NCBI GenBank assembly: GCA_052118065.1 | Contig: JBQKHY010000008.1 | Location: 35,138 to 99,137, forward strand | Length of the DNA stretch: 64,000 bases | Origin: Ruminococcoides sp052118065 | GTDB lineage: Bacteria > Bacillota > Clostridia > Oscillospirales > Acutalibacteraceae | Direction: 5' to 3' | Part shown: piece after piece, positions 16,361 through 23,979 of the stretch | Layout of the letters: each line of letters begins with the position of its first letter | Numbering within the stretch: position 1 is the stretch's first letter | Notes under the pieces: model-generated | Seen by the model: only the letters and a program-made list of their open reading frames with translations | Told to the model about the DNA's origin: nothing | The model's database searches: none | Position numbers and translations under genes: made by a program

Positions 16361-17452
16361 TTAGGCTATTGCTAATCCTTTATTTAATATATTGATACTT
16401 GCATTTGTATCTCTATTATGTTTAGCATGGCACTTTGGACATTCCCATTTGCGTATGGCTAAATTCTTTACTAATGGATTTTTGTACCCACAACAACTAC
16501 AAGTTTGACTGCTTGGATACATTGTTGGTACTCTAACTACTTTGCTACCGTACCATTCTGCTTTATATTCAAGCATATTAAAGAATTTTGACCATGATAC
16601 ACTTGCTATTGATTTTGCTAGTTTATGATTACTTATCATTCCTTTAATATATAAATCTTCAATACATATGGTTTGGTTTTCACGCACTAGTATTGTTGAT
16701 TGTTTTTGCAAGAAATCATTTCTTTGATTTGTAATCTTCTCATGGACTAAAGCTACTTTAATTCTTTGCTTGTTTCGGTTATTTGAACCTTTCATCTTTC
16801 TTGATAGTCTGCGTTGTTCTCTTACTAGCTTACGCATTGACTTTTCAAGGTGCTTAGGGTTATGTACCACTTTACCGTTACTATCTGAATAGAATTCTTT
16901 GATACCTACATCAATTCCTATATTTCCAATATTGGTAGTTATTTGTTTAGGCTCAAATTCTACATTCAGTACCACAAAATATTTACCGGTAGGTGTTCTT
17001 TCTACAGTAACATTATTGATATGTTCCACTTCCATAGATTGTTTTATCTTTACATATCCTAGCTTTGGTAATTTAAGATATTTACCTTCAATTCTAATGT
17101 TATTACCTTGATTGATGGTTCTATATGATTGATGATTATTATGCTTACTTTTAAATTGTGGATGTTTGGCAAGTTTCTTAAAAAAGTTTATGAAACTACG
17201 GTCTAAATCTCTTAATGATTGTTGAAGTGCAATAGAATCAACTATTTTAAGAAAAGCAAAGTCATCTTGCTTTTTTAATTCTGTAAGCATAGCTGAGGTT
17301 TGTTTGTATCCAATCTTTTCACCATTATTGTAGGCATCATTACGCATAGCAAGTCCTTTGTTATAGATTAATCTACAACAACCCAAAGTCTGATTTATTA
17401 AGTCTTTCTGTACTTTATCAGGATATGCTCTAAACTTAATTCCTTTTTGCAT
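16361..17452 (-). CDS. tnpB: TnpB RNA-guided nuclease (IS605 accessory protein)
   Basis: The protein has 363 residues from the ATG at 17452, which is preceded by AGAGGAAAT. RuvC catalytic sites are visible: Asp in 'NIGIDVGIKEFY', Glu in 'ICIEDLYIKGM' and Asp in 'HNRDTNASINIL'. The zinc finger is complete, with CSCCGY and CPKCH. TnpB proteins are omega-RNA-guided DNA nucleases that favour retention of the element after excision. All key residues are present, so it is probably active. It lies 11 bases downstream of tnpA in the same orientation. Confidence 0.92.
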   Translation of the reverse strand: MQKGIKFRAYPDKVQKDLINQTLGCCRLIYNKGLAMRNDAYNNGEKIGYKQTSAMLTELKKQDDFAFLKIVDSIALQQSLRDLDRSFINFFKKLAKHPQFKSKHNNHQSYRTINQGNNIRIEGKYLKLPKLGYVKIKQSMEVEHINNVTVERTPTGKYFVVLNVEFEPKQITTNIGNIGIDVGIKEFYSDSNGKVVHNPKHLEKSMRKLVREQRRLSRKMKGSNNRNKQRIKVALVHEKITNQRNDFLQKQSTILVRENQTICIEDLYIKGMISNHKLAKSIASVSWSKFFNMLEYKAEWYGSKVVRVPTMYPSSQTCSCCGYKNPLVKNLAIRKWECPKCHAKHNRDTNASINILNKGLAIA

Positions 17453-17463
17453 ATATATTTCCT

Positions 17464-17865
17464 CTAAGGTCTTGTCTTTTGCGTATTTACATACCATTTT
17501 ATAGTATCTGAGCTTATGCTACCGGCAGTACTTACAAAATAGCTACGAGTCCAAAGACTTGGCATAGCTTTAAGTTGAGAAAATTCATGTCTCAAAGTAG
17601 CAGAGGTAGCACCTTTTATTCGTTGCATAATATTAGGAATGCTCATTGTAGGAAGTACACTAACAAATATATGTACATGGTCTATATGACACTCTAAAGC
17701 AAGAATTTCAATATCATATTTATTACATTCAGCTATTGTCAATTCTTTAAAACGCTGTTCTAAGCCATCAATGTTAAATATTTTTCTTCTGTAACGAGGA
17801 CAAAATACAAAATGATAGTTGATTAATGAAACGGTTGTTTTTGTGTGTTTATACTTATTATTCAT
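17464..17865 (-). CDS. tnpA: IS200/IS605 Y1 transposase TnpA
   Basis: This 133-residue HUH transposase has the metal-binding HxH in 'ECHIDHVHIFVS' and a catalytic Tyr candidate in the C-terminal 'DTIKWYVNTQ' helix. The N-terminal 'SLINYHFVFCPRYRRKIF' is characteristic. It cuts and joins single-stranded DNA at the subterminal hairpins. Length is normal and no frameshift is seen. Confidence 0.92.
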   Translation of the reverse strand: MNNKYKHTKTTVSLINYHFVFCPRYRRKIFNIDGLEQRFKELTIAECNKYDIEILALECHIDHVHIFVSVLPTMSIPNIMQRIKGATSATLRHEFSQLKAMPSLWTRSYFVSTAGSISSDTIKWYVNTQKTRP

Positions 17866-17979
17866 GATTTAAGTATATCATATTATGTAGATGTTTGCAA
17901 TATTATTGTACACAATAATAAAATAAAGGGCTTTCATCCCATGACTAAAGTCATGGGTTTTCTCGCCCTAAATTATAAA

Positions 17980-18093
17980 ATGAAAATAAAAATATTAAGT
18001 ATTAAAATAACATACAATGAAAATAACAAGTTTATAGAAATTTGGGATTTTATTGAACCAAAAGGTTGTTCACCAAACTACATTAATAGATAA
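17980..18093 (+). pseudogene. Truncated paralogue of the 15034 protein
   Basis: An open frame of 37 codons whose product (IKITYNENNKFIEIWDFIEPKG) matches the N-terminus of the 326-residue protein at 15034. It ends at an early TAA and no further similarity follows. The leader that should drive it lies on the far side of the IS605 insertion at 16087-16189. Confidence 0.7.
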
Positions 18094-18144
18094 GAAGACT
18101 GATTGACAAAATGTGATTAATCATATAGAATTATATTAGGTGGT

Positions 18145-18205
18145 ATATTACATTTTTAAATACATATACTAAATATGTAATATGTTATTTAAGGTGTGAT
18201 ATAAT
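18145..18205 (+). promoter_or_regulatory. Promoter/operator of the GNAT toxin-antitoxin pair
   Basis: Inverted repeat ATATTACAT (18145-18153) and ATGTAATAT (18175-18183) lies just upstream of an extended -10, TGaTATAAT (18197-18205). This arrangement suits an autoregulated antitoxin operator. AAGGAGG precedes the ATG at 18242. Confidence 0.6.
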
Positions 18206-18241
18206 ATTAGTAGATATAGTGACGAAAAGGAGGAAACAACT

Positions 18242-18403
18242 ATGGCAGTACTTGCTGTACCAGTAAAAAAGTCTTTTGAGGTTTCATCTGATAAAGCTGA
18301 ACTTTTTAAAAAGGACACTAAGGATTTTAATGGAAGACAAATTGCATTAGATAGATTAAAGAAACATAGTAAAGGTGATGTTCTTTGGGATTTGAAAAAG
18401 TAG
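18242..18403 (+). CDS. Putative antitoxin of a GNAT toxin-antitoxin pair (53 aa)
   Basis: A short basic protein (AVPVKKSFEVSSDKAELF, then GRQIALDRLKKHSKGD). Its frame overlaps the start of the acetyltransferase gene by 19 bases, and it has by far the stronger ribosome binding site (AAGGAGGAAAC). This gene order, size and overlap are typical of type II pairs in which a small DNA-binding protein represses the operon and neutralises the acetyltransferase. The family assignment is inference from context. Confidence 0.6.
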   Translation: MAVLAVPVKKSFEVSSDKAELFKKDTKDFNGRQIALDRLKKHSKGDVLWDLKK

Positions 18404-18909
18404 AAAATAGCGAATATTGTTTTAAAGAAATCTCCTCAGTTAATATTGAATTAATTGAGGATTTTTCTTGTGGTTCAATTGAGTTAGACAAAAAATTATT
18501 ACAAATGAAAAAACATAATGAAGGAATTACAATAGTTCTTATAGATAATATTAACAATTGTATTATTGGTTATTGTACATATACCACTTCTGGTTTAAAA
18601 ATTGGTGATCGAAATTATAACATTACTTACCCTGCATCTGAAATTAAATTTTTCGCTATTGATGAAAAATATCAACATAAAGAATATGATGAATATTTCA
18701 AAATTAGTGATTTAATGTTATGTGAAATAATTAAAAGATTATTTGAAATTTCAGAAGATATTATTTATTTCGAATATGTTCTTCTATATTCAGTTCCTAA
18801 TGCAGTAAGTTTTTACGAGAGAAATGGATTTAGAAAATTTTCTGAATATATGGTAAGTGACTCGTATATGTATATTGATGGATGTATTCCAATGTTCCTT
18901 ACATTATAA
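18385..18909 (+). CDS. GNAT-family acetyltransferase, probable toxin
   Basis: The 174-residue protein has a GNAT layout: 'GYCTYTTSGL' strand, 'PASEIKFFAIDEKYQ' (beta4, acetyl-CoA side), and the C-terminal 'AVSFYERNGFRKFSEYM' motif common to GNAT enzymes. GNAT toxins of the TacT/AtaT class acetylate aminoacyl-tRNA and stop translation. The canonical Q/RxxGxG/A acetyl-CoA loop is not well preserved ('EKYQHKEYDEYFK'), so activity is uncertain. It starts with TTG at 18385, inside the antitoxin gene, consistent with translational coupling. Confidence 0.7.
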   Translation: MGFEKVENSEYCFKEISSVNIELIEDFSCGSIELDKKLLQMKKHNEGITIVLIDNINNCIIGYCTYTTSGLKIGDRNYNITYPASEIKFFAIDEKYQHKEYDEYFKISDLMLCEIIKRLFEISEDIIYFEYVLLYSVPNAVSFYERNGFRKFSEYMVSDSYMYIDGCIPMFLTL

Positions 18910-18932
18910 AAATAGTAATTTATTGAATATAA

Positions 18933-18966
18933 GAAGGCTTACAGTTGTAAGTCTTCTTTTTTATTT
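18933..18966 (+). terminator. Terminator of the GNAT pair
   Basis: GAAGGCTTAC/GTAAGTCTTC stem followed by a T-run; part of the 171-bp repeat. Confidence 0.85.
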
Positions 18967-18980
18967 GTAAATATAAACAC

Positions 18981-19083
18981 TCACTATATTATCAGAGTTT
19001 ATTTTATGTTTTCATGGAGTTTGATAAAATAAATTACTTAATATGTTATATGAAAGGAATAACAAATTGTCAAAATAAAACTC
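18981..19083 (+). promoter_or_regulatory. Pseudoknot leader L3
   Basis: Box TCACTATATTATCAG at 18981. Stem 18996-19007 pairs with 19024-19035. Loop GGAGTTT (19016-19022) pairs with AAACTC (19078-19083). It drives the MGWT protein and ArdA genes. Confidence 0.75.
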
Positions 19084-19108
19084 TAAATAATATATAAGGA
19101 GTAATAAT

Positions 19109-19696
19109 ATGGGATGGACCGGTTATTACGCAGAAAATTATAAAAACGGTAAAATTGATAGAAAAACAGAATGTGATAATAATATCAACAATTCAGATTA
19201 TTTAAAAGTTTTAAAATCATCTATGGTCGGCACAACATACTATGCCGCTGTGGAAACTATTAAAACTAAAGAAGTATTTGCAGTTATATTCTTAACTTCT
19301 GTTAGGGATGGAGAATTTATGTATAAAGATATGGATGAAACTGAAAACCCATATGAATGTAGATGTCCTAAGGGAATTCTAAAATTACTTTCACCTACAA
19401 ATAGTGAATATGCTCTCGAATGGAGGAAACGCTGTTATGAATATCATAAAGGTAATGAAAGTATAAATGCATTAAAAAACCTACCTATCGGTAGTGTTAT
19501 TTCAATGCCAAATAAGGGTTTTAAAGAGTCCATACAAGGAGATGTAGTTTTCTTACAAAAGCAACCACCTAATTATTTTCGCAAAAGAACATGGTGGAAG
19601 ATTGTAAGAAAAAAATATGACGAGTATATTGGTACAGGCTACTATATGCCATCTAAATACATTAAAAATTATGAAATAATTAAAAGGGGAATTTAA
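19109..19696 (+). CDS. 'MGWT'-type mobile-element protein (195 aa)
   Basis: The N-terminus MGWTGYYAENYKNGKIDRK and the central 'VLKSSMVGTTYYAAV' and 'VFAVIFLTSV' belong to a type I associate with conjugative elements and phages of Bacillota, often near antirestriction genes; its function is unknown. The ArdA-type reading frame begins 1 base after its stop codon, so they are co-transcribed from leader L3. It has GGAGTAATAAT upstream of the ATG. Confidence 0.68.
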   Translation: MGWTGYYAENYKNGKIDRKTECDNNINNSDYLKVLKSSMVGTTYYAAVETIKTKEVFAVIFLTSVRDGEFMYKDMDETENPYECRCPKGILKLLSPTNSEYALEWRKRCYEYHKGNESINALKNLPIGSVISMPNKGFKESIQGDVVFLQKQPPNYFRKRTWWKIVRKKYDEYIGTGYYMPSKYIKNYEIIKRGI

Positions 19697-19697
19697 A

Positions 19698-20243
19698 ATG
19701 GATACAAAAGCAAGAATATTTGTAACTAACTTAGGAAAATATAATGAAGGAGAATTAATTGGTGAGTGGTTGAAATTACCATTCACTGATGATGAACTGA
19801 AAAATCTACTTAATCGAATTGGTATTTCTGATAAGCCGGATGAACATGGCAGATGCTATGAGTAAGTTTTCATCACTGATTATGAATCGGATATTCAATC
19901 CTTCAAAATTAGCGAGTATGCTAATATAAATCATCTGAACGAATTAATAGAAAATATTGAAGATTTAAGTGATGATGATTTTCTTGCTTTTCAAGCATTA
20001 ATCCTTGATGGTAATGAAATTGAAGAAGCATTAGAAACGGCAGAAGAAGGCAAATATTGTATTTACAATGATTGCAAAGATATGCTAGATGTGGCATATG
20101 CAGTTGTTGAAAAAACAGGTTTGCTCGACAATGTATCTGATGTAGTTAAAAGAAATTTTAACTATGCATCTTACATTGATGAATTAGAAAGTGAAAATGT
20201 GTATGTGCCTATTTTTGATAGCTATATTGAATTTTATACATAA
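19698..20243 (+). pseudogene. ardA: ArdA antirestriction protein gene with an in-frame TAA
   Basis: Translation from 19698 gives 'MDTKARIFVTNLGKYNEGEL' and 'GEWLKLPFTDDELKNLL', and on the other side of a TAA at 19863-19865 'VFITDYESDI', 'EYANINHLNELIENI' and 'YINDCKDMLDVA'-like ArdA segments, ending at 20243. The frame is otherwise unbroken over 181 codons, the normal ArdA length. ArdA is an acidic B-DNA mimic that blocks type I restriction enzymes during conjugative entry. A single base change would restore a sense codon at position 56. This is a recent nonsense mutation or, less likely, a readthrough site. Confidence 0.85.
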
Positions 20244-20261
20244 TAACTAAGTAATTTATTT

Positions 20262-20297
20262 TGAGAAAGTCTACTTTATGTAGGCTTTCTTTTTTAT
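20262..20297 (+). terminator. Terminator of the ardA cassette
   Basis: GAAAGTCTAC/GTAGGCTTTC stem with T-run; the first member of the GTCTAC-GTAGGC terminator family. Confidence 0.85.
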
Positions 20298-20304
20298 TTT
20301 GCTT

Positions 20305-20462
20305 TAGTGAACTACTCCGACTTATAGAAGTCGGAGATTCTTGTTTCAACCACTACTGCTTTACTACATATCTAAAAGAAGATATATAGGAAAGTCTTAC
20401 ACAATGTCCACAAGCGTATAGGTTTAGATAGTCCCTATTCTACCATATGTTAGATAAGAGTA
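20305..20462 (-). mobile_element. IS605 right-end remnant
   Basis: CTCCGACTT (20315-20323) pairs with AAGTCGGAG (20328-20336) as an IS605 end hairpin. The stretch to 20462 includes CCACAAGCGT, shared with the intact IS605 at 16225-16360. The matching left end and tnpA are missing. Confidence 0.65.
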
Positions 20463-20921
20463 TTAAGCTATACCTAATATTCTTATTACTTCATTTTTTA
20501 TGTTTATAGCAGAGTTTGTATCTCTGTTATGTACTGAACCACAAGAATGGCATACCCACTTTCTAATACTATCGTCTTTTAGAAGTGGATTCGTATAACC
20601 ATAACAACTACAAATTTGTGATGAAGGATAATACTTATCTATCTTAATAAGTTGTTTTCCTCTTTCTTGTAGCTTTTTTAATATTTCATTCTCAATTTCA
20701 AGGTCTTTCATTTTTTCTGAAGAGCCTTGTATTCCTTTAAAGAAATAGTTTCTTCCTCTGTAAGTAATTACTGGAGCAAGATTTTTAATCCACGTAGAGA
20801 CTGTGCCCTTTGGAATGCCATATTCGTTACTTAGTTCAGTTACACCTTTGCCAGCTTTACAATGCAGATCAACAATCTGCTTTTTAAACTCTGGGGTGTA
20901 TTATTTTTGATTTTTAGCCAT
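20463..20921 (-). pseudogene. IS3-type OrfA fragment fused in frame to a TnpB C-terminus
   Basis: Reading the minus strand from the ATG at 20921, MAKNQK is followed by TAA at codon 7. The frame is then open to 20463. Residues ~8-75 are an IS3-family OrfA HTH (YTPEFKKQIVDLHCKAG, YGIPKGTVSTWIKN), followed by a leucine-rich 'EIENEILKKLQE' helix. The rest is the TnpB zinc finger and RuvC-III end (QICSCYGYTNP, CHSCG, HNRDTNSAINI). The chimera lacks RuvC I/II and the OrfB integrase, so it cannot transpose by itself. Confidence 0.78.
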
Positions 20922-21068
20922 TATGTTGAACTCCTTTTTCTATAAGTATAGCTTGTTCAACATTTCGTGTCTATGGTTATATTCTAGCACCATTCTACCA
21001 CAAGAACTTCACTATGGATATTCTTTTTTTCGCTATTGTAATTTCATTTTACAATGTGTGATTAAAAA

Positions 21069-21169
21069 TCATTATATGAATAGGATTTATTTTTTGTTTT
21101 TATGGAGTTAAAAAAATGAATTACTTTAAAGTATTGAAAGGAAACTATTAAATATCAAGTATAAACTTC
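21069..21169 (+). promoter_or_regulatory. Pseudoknot leader L4
   Basis: Box TCATTATATGAATAG at 21069. Stem ATTTATTTTTT (21085-21095) pairs with AAAAAATGAAT (21111-21121). Loop GGAGTT (21104-21109) pairs with AACTTC (21164-21169), where a G-U replaces G-C. AAAAAAGGATGAAT follows. Confidence 0.72.
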
Positions 21170-21198
21170 AAATAATTATTAAAAAAGGATGAATAACT

Positions 21199-21312
21199 AT
21201 GACAAATCTAAAGGATTACAAAAAAGCAAAGGCTACTATCATTATTGATAACATAATTACTAATCAGAATTTCTTACTGATTGTGTTAATAGGTTTAAGT
21301 AACCTATTATGA
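21199..21312 (+). pseudogene. Truncated copy of the 36143 zinc-binding protein gene
   Basis: The 37-residue frame starts TNLKDYKKAKATIIID, closely matching TNLKDYKKAKAIIIID of the 106-residue protein at 36143, then diverges and stops. The leader and ribosome binding site are also alike, so the 5' part of a duplicated cassette was fused to unrelated sequence. Confidence 0.7.
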
Positions 21313-21370
21313 ATATAAACAATCTAATCAAAAATTCGGCTAAAATAGTTAAATAAGGAGTAAATAAAAA

Positions 21371-22978
21371 ATGAAATTAACATTAGAAGAAGCAAAGAAA
21401 ATAATGAGTGAAAATAATGGTAACCTTAATTTGTGTTACACACAAATTAAAGAACTACCAGATAACTTAACAGTTGTGGATTATCTTGATTTGAGTTGTA
21501 CATCAATCAAAAAACTACCTGATGGATTATCTGTTGGTGGTGACCTTGATTTGAGTTGTACACCAATCGAAAAACTACCAGATAACTTAACAGTTGGTGG
21601 TAATCTTAATTTGTATGGTACTCAAATCAAAGAACTACCTGATAACTTAACAGTTGTGGGTTATCTTGATTTGAGTGGTACATCAATCGAAAAACTACCT
21701 GACGGCTTAACTGTTGGTGGTGGTCTTGATTTGTATGGTACACAAATCAAAGAACTACCTGATAACTTAACAGTTGTGGATTATCTTGATTTGAGTTGTA
21801 CATCAATCAAAAAACTACCTGATGGATTATCTGTTGGTGGTAATTTTATTTTGCGTGGTACACCAATCAAAAAACTACCTGATGGCTTAACTGTTGGTGG
21901 TGGTCTTGATTTGTATGGTACACAAATCAAAGAACTACCTGATAACTTAACAGTTGTGGATTATCTTTATTTGAGTTGTACATCAATCAAAAAACTACCT
22001 GATGGATTATCTGTTGGTGGTGACCTTGATTTGAGTTGTACATCAATCAAAAAACTACCTGATGGATTATCTGTTGGTGGTAATTTTAATTTGCGTGGTA
22101 CACCAATCGAAAAACTACCAGATAACTTAACAGTTGGTGGTAATCTTAATTTGTATGGTACTCAAATCAAAGAACTACCTGATAACTTAACAGTTGTGGA
22201 TTATCTTGATTTGAGTTGTACATCAATCAAAAAACTACCTGATGGATTATCTGTTGGTGGTGACCTTGATTTGAGTTGTACATCAATCAAAAAACTACCT
22301 GATGGATTATCTGTTGGTGGTAATTTTAATTTGCGTGGTACACCAATCGAAAAACTACCAGATAACTTAACAGTTGGTGGTAATCTTAATTTGTATGGTA
22401 CTCAAATCAAAGAACTACCTGATAACTTAACAGTTGGTGATAATCTTATTTTGTATGACACAGAAATCGAAAAACTACCTGATAACTTAACAGTTGGTGG
22501 AGGAATCATTGGTTATGAAGGTGATACTAGTAATGTCCACTATCTCAAAGATGGCGATTGTGTACCTAATCAGTATATTTATGCTGATAATATTTTAACT
22601 TTTGTAGAAAGCAAAAAAGAAATTAAAGGTTACACCTATTACAAAGGTAAAATAGCAGGGCGAAATGTAATATCTGATGGTACACATTTTGCTCATTGTA
22701 CTTCCTTTAAAGAAGGTGTTAAAGAGCTTGATTTCAAAAAAGCTAAAGACAGAGGTGCTGAACAATACAGTAATTTAACACTTGACACTGTTGTTAGTAC
22801 AAAAGAACTAATAACTATGTATAGGGTTATTACAGGTGCTTGTCAACAAGGCACTGAGTATTTTGTTAATAGCTTAGGTAAGAAATTAAAAGATAGTTAC
22901 ACAGTTAGAGAAGCTATCGAACTTACAAATGGTCAATATGGAGCTAGAGCTTTTGAAGAATTTTTTAAAAAGGAATGA
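21371..22978 (+). CDS. 20-residue leucine-rich-repeat protein A (535 aa)
   Basis: After a short N-terminus (MKLTLEEAKKIMSENNG) the protein has about 17 full 20-residue LRR units of the form LPDNLTVGGNLNLYGTQIKE, near-identical in protein and DNA. A ~140-residue C-terminal domain follows ('YTYYKGKIAGRNVISDG', 'HFAHCTSFKEGV', 'ELITMYRVITGACQQGT') that is shared with the LRR protein at 29423. There is no signal peptide, so it is probably cytoplasmic. LRRs bind proteins; the partner is unknown. The ribosome binding site is AAGGAGTAAATAAAAA. Confidence 0.8.
   Translation: MKLTLEEAKKIMSENNGNLNLCYTQIKELPDNLTVVDYLDLSCTSIKKLPDGLSVGGDLDLSCTPIEKLPDNLTVGGNLNLYGTQIKELPDNLTVVGYLDLSGTSIEKLPDGLTVGGGLDLYGTQIKELPDNLTVVDYLDLSCTSIKKLPDGLSVGGNFILRGTPIKKLPDGLTVGGGLDLYGTQIKELPDNLTVVDYLYLSCTSIKKLPDGLSVGGDLDLSCTSIKKLPDGLSVGGNFNLRGTPIEKLPDNLTVGGNLNLYGTQIKELPDNLTVVDYLDLSCTSIKKLPDGLSVGGDLDLSCTSIKKLPDGLSVGGNFNLRGTPIEKLPDNLTVGGNLNLYGTQIKELPDNLTVGDNLILYDTEIEKLPDNLTVGGGIIGYEGDTSNVHYLKDGDCVPNQYIYADNILTFVESKKEIKGYTYYKGKIAGRNVISDGTHFAHCTSFKEGVKELDFKKAKDRGAEQYSNLTLDTVVSTKELITMYRVITGACQQGTEYFVNSLGKKLKDSYTVREAIELTNGQYGARAFEEFFKKE
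21437..22500 (+). repeat. 60-bp tandem repeats with 240-bp higher-order unit
   Basis: Units of 60 bp encode the LRRs. Bases 21961-22200 and 22201-22440 form two 240-bp blocks (four units each) that differ at only one position I could see (T/G at 21967/22207 region). Such homogeneity implies recent tandem duplication or gene conversion. Confidence 0.88.
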
Positions 22979-23242
22979 ATGTTGACTATGAGTATTAAAT
23001 TGACACAAGAAGGAATTAAAACAATACAATCATTTATTAATGAATGTAAATTAAAAAGGAAAAAAATATTGAAAGAAAATAATATCACAGAAGATTATAC
23101 AACTATACCTAATTTGTATGATATATTATCTGATATTGAGGTGTTCGTTGATAAAGACGGTGATTATTACAACTGTTGGGAAATTACTGATAATGTAAAT
23201 AGTGAATTATTAAGATTAAAACGAGGAATTGATTTTGTTTAA
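22979..23242 (+). CDS. Small hypothetical protein (87 aa)
   Basis: A short soluble protein (IKLTQEGIKTIQSFINECKLKRKKILKENN, then IEVFVDKDGDYYNCWEITDN). It begins right after the stop codon of the LRR gene, so it is translationally coupled; an alternative ATG lies three codons in. No family recognised. A GCCTACTGCTGTAGGC terminator follows. Confidence 0.6.
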   Translation: MLTMSIKLTQEGIKTIQSFINECKLKRKKILKENNITEDYTTIPNLYDILSDIEVFVDKDGDYYNCWEITDNVNSELLRLKRGIDFV

Positions 23243-23261
23243 ACATGTAATTCATAATAAA

Positions 23262-23290
23262 AAGCCTACTGCTGTAGGCTTTTTTTATTT
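23262..23290 (+). terminator. Terminator with CTACTGCTGTAG core
   Basis: AAGCCTAC/GTAGGCTT with TGCT loop and seven T residues. The 12-base core CTACTGCTGTAG is identical to the hairpin of CRISPR repeat 15. Confidence 0.85.
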
Positions 23291-23304
23291 TAAATTCAAT
23301 TAAA

Positions 23305-23414
23305 TCATTATATAATTAGAATTTATTTTATGTTTTCTATCGGAGTTTTTATAGAATAAATTACTTTAGTTTGGTTGTGAAAGGAAACCTATAACATATC
23401 AAAATAATAAAACA
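23305..23414 (+). promoter_or_regulatory. Pseudoknot leader L5 (weak second helix)
   Basis: Box TCATTATATAATTAG at 23305 and stem 1 ATTTATTTTAT/ATAGAATAAAT are kept, and GAAAGGA is present. The loop has GGAGTTTTT but the downstream partner is only AAAAC, so the second helix is weaker than in other copies. Confidence 0.6.
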
Positions 23415-23453
23415 TACGATAAATAATAATATATTAAAAAAGGATGAAAAAAT

Positions 23454-23966
23454 ATGGATAAGAGTTATATTAAATTTATTATTGCATATGATTATGCTGA
23501 TAAATTAGAAGAACTAGAACTCGCTTGTGATGAAGCATATGAACTAGCTGAAAAAATTGCTGATGAATATGATGAATACACAAGAGAATATAATATTGAA
23601 CAATATTATGAAACATTACAAGAATTCTGTATCGACTGGTTTCAAAATTATAGTAAACAGAATACAGAATTTACAAAAGAGGAATTCTGCAAAATTACAG
23701 GCTTTACTACTGAATTTATTACTGATTCAAGATTTAAATGTATCTTAAATGCTTTTAATAATTCAAATGAAAGCAAAAAGGAATTCTCAGACAGATTTTA
23801 TAGTAAGTATAAAAGTTTGATTATTCCTTGTTTTGAATTGCTTGTAAAAGCAAAGACAACGAATCAACTGGAAAAGTATATATTCTGTAATGATACAGAT
23901 GTAATGAATGATGTAGATCGTTTTTTTAATAAATTGTTTGATGCATTTTGCATAACATTTCAGTGA
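23454..23966 (+). CDS. Acidic hypothetical protein (170 aa)
   Basis: Highly acidic and helical in its first third (ADKLEELELACDEAYELAEKIADEYDEYTREYNIEQ). I do not recognise the family. The composition recalls DNA-mimic antirestriction proteins, but no sequence match supports this. It is the first gene of a two-gene cassette behind leader L5. Confidence 0.6.
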   Translation: MDKSYIKFIIAYDYADKLEELELACDEAYELAEKIADEYDEYTREYNIEQYYETLQEFCIDWFQNYSKQNTEFTKEEFCKITGFTTEFITDSRFKCILNAFNNSNESKKEFSDRFYSKYKSLIIPCFELLVKAKTTNQLEKYIFCNDTDVMNDVDRFFNKLFDAFCITFQ

Positions 23967-23979
23967 GAGGTAATAAAGA

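Larger units (their letters stand above)
16220..17969 (-). mobile_element. IS200/IS605-family insertion sequence with tnpA and tnpB
   Basis: Both ends carry the subterminal hairpins expected for this family: CACGACT AA AGTCGTG at 16229-16244 and CCCATGACT AA AGTCATGGG at 17938-17957. In between lie an intact Y1 transposase gene and an intact tnpB on the minus strand. Exact ends are uncertain by a few bases because the family makes no target duplication. The element separates pseudoknot leader L2 from its gene. Confidence 0.85.
18914..19084 (+). repeat. 171-bp direct repeat, copy 2
   Basis: Matches 16020-16190 with one difference seen. It begins just after the GNAT stop codon and runs to the end of leader L3. 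Confidence 0.9.

Noticed and set aside
19863..19865. Stop codon reassignment (TAA read as sense)
   Set aside because: TAA ends most other genes in the window, so the ardA interruption is not a genetic-code effect.
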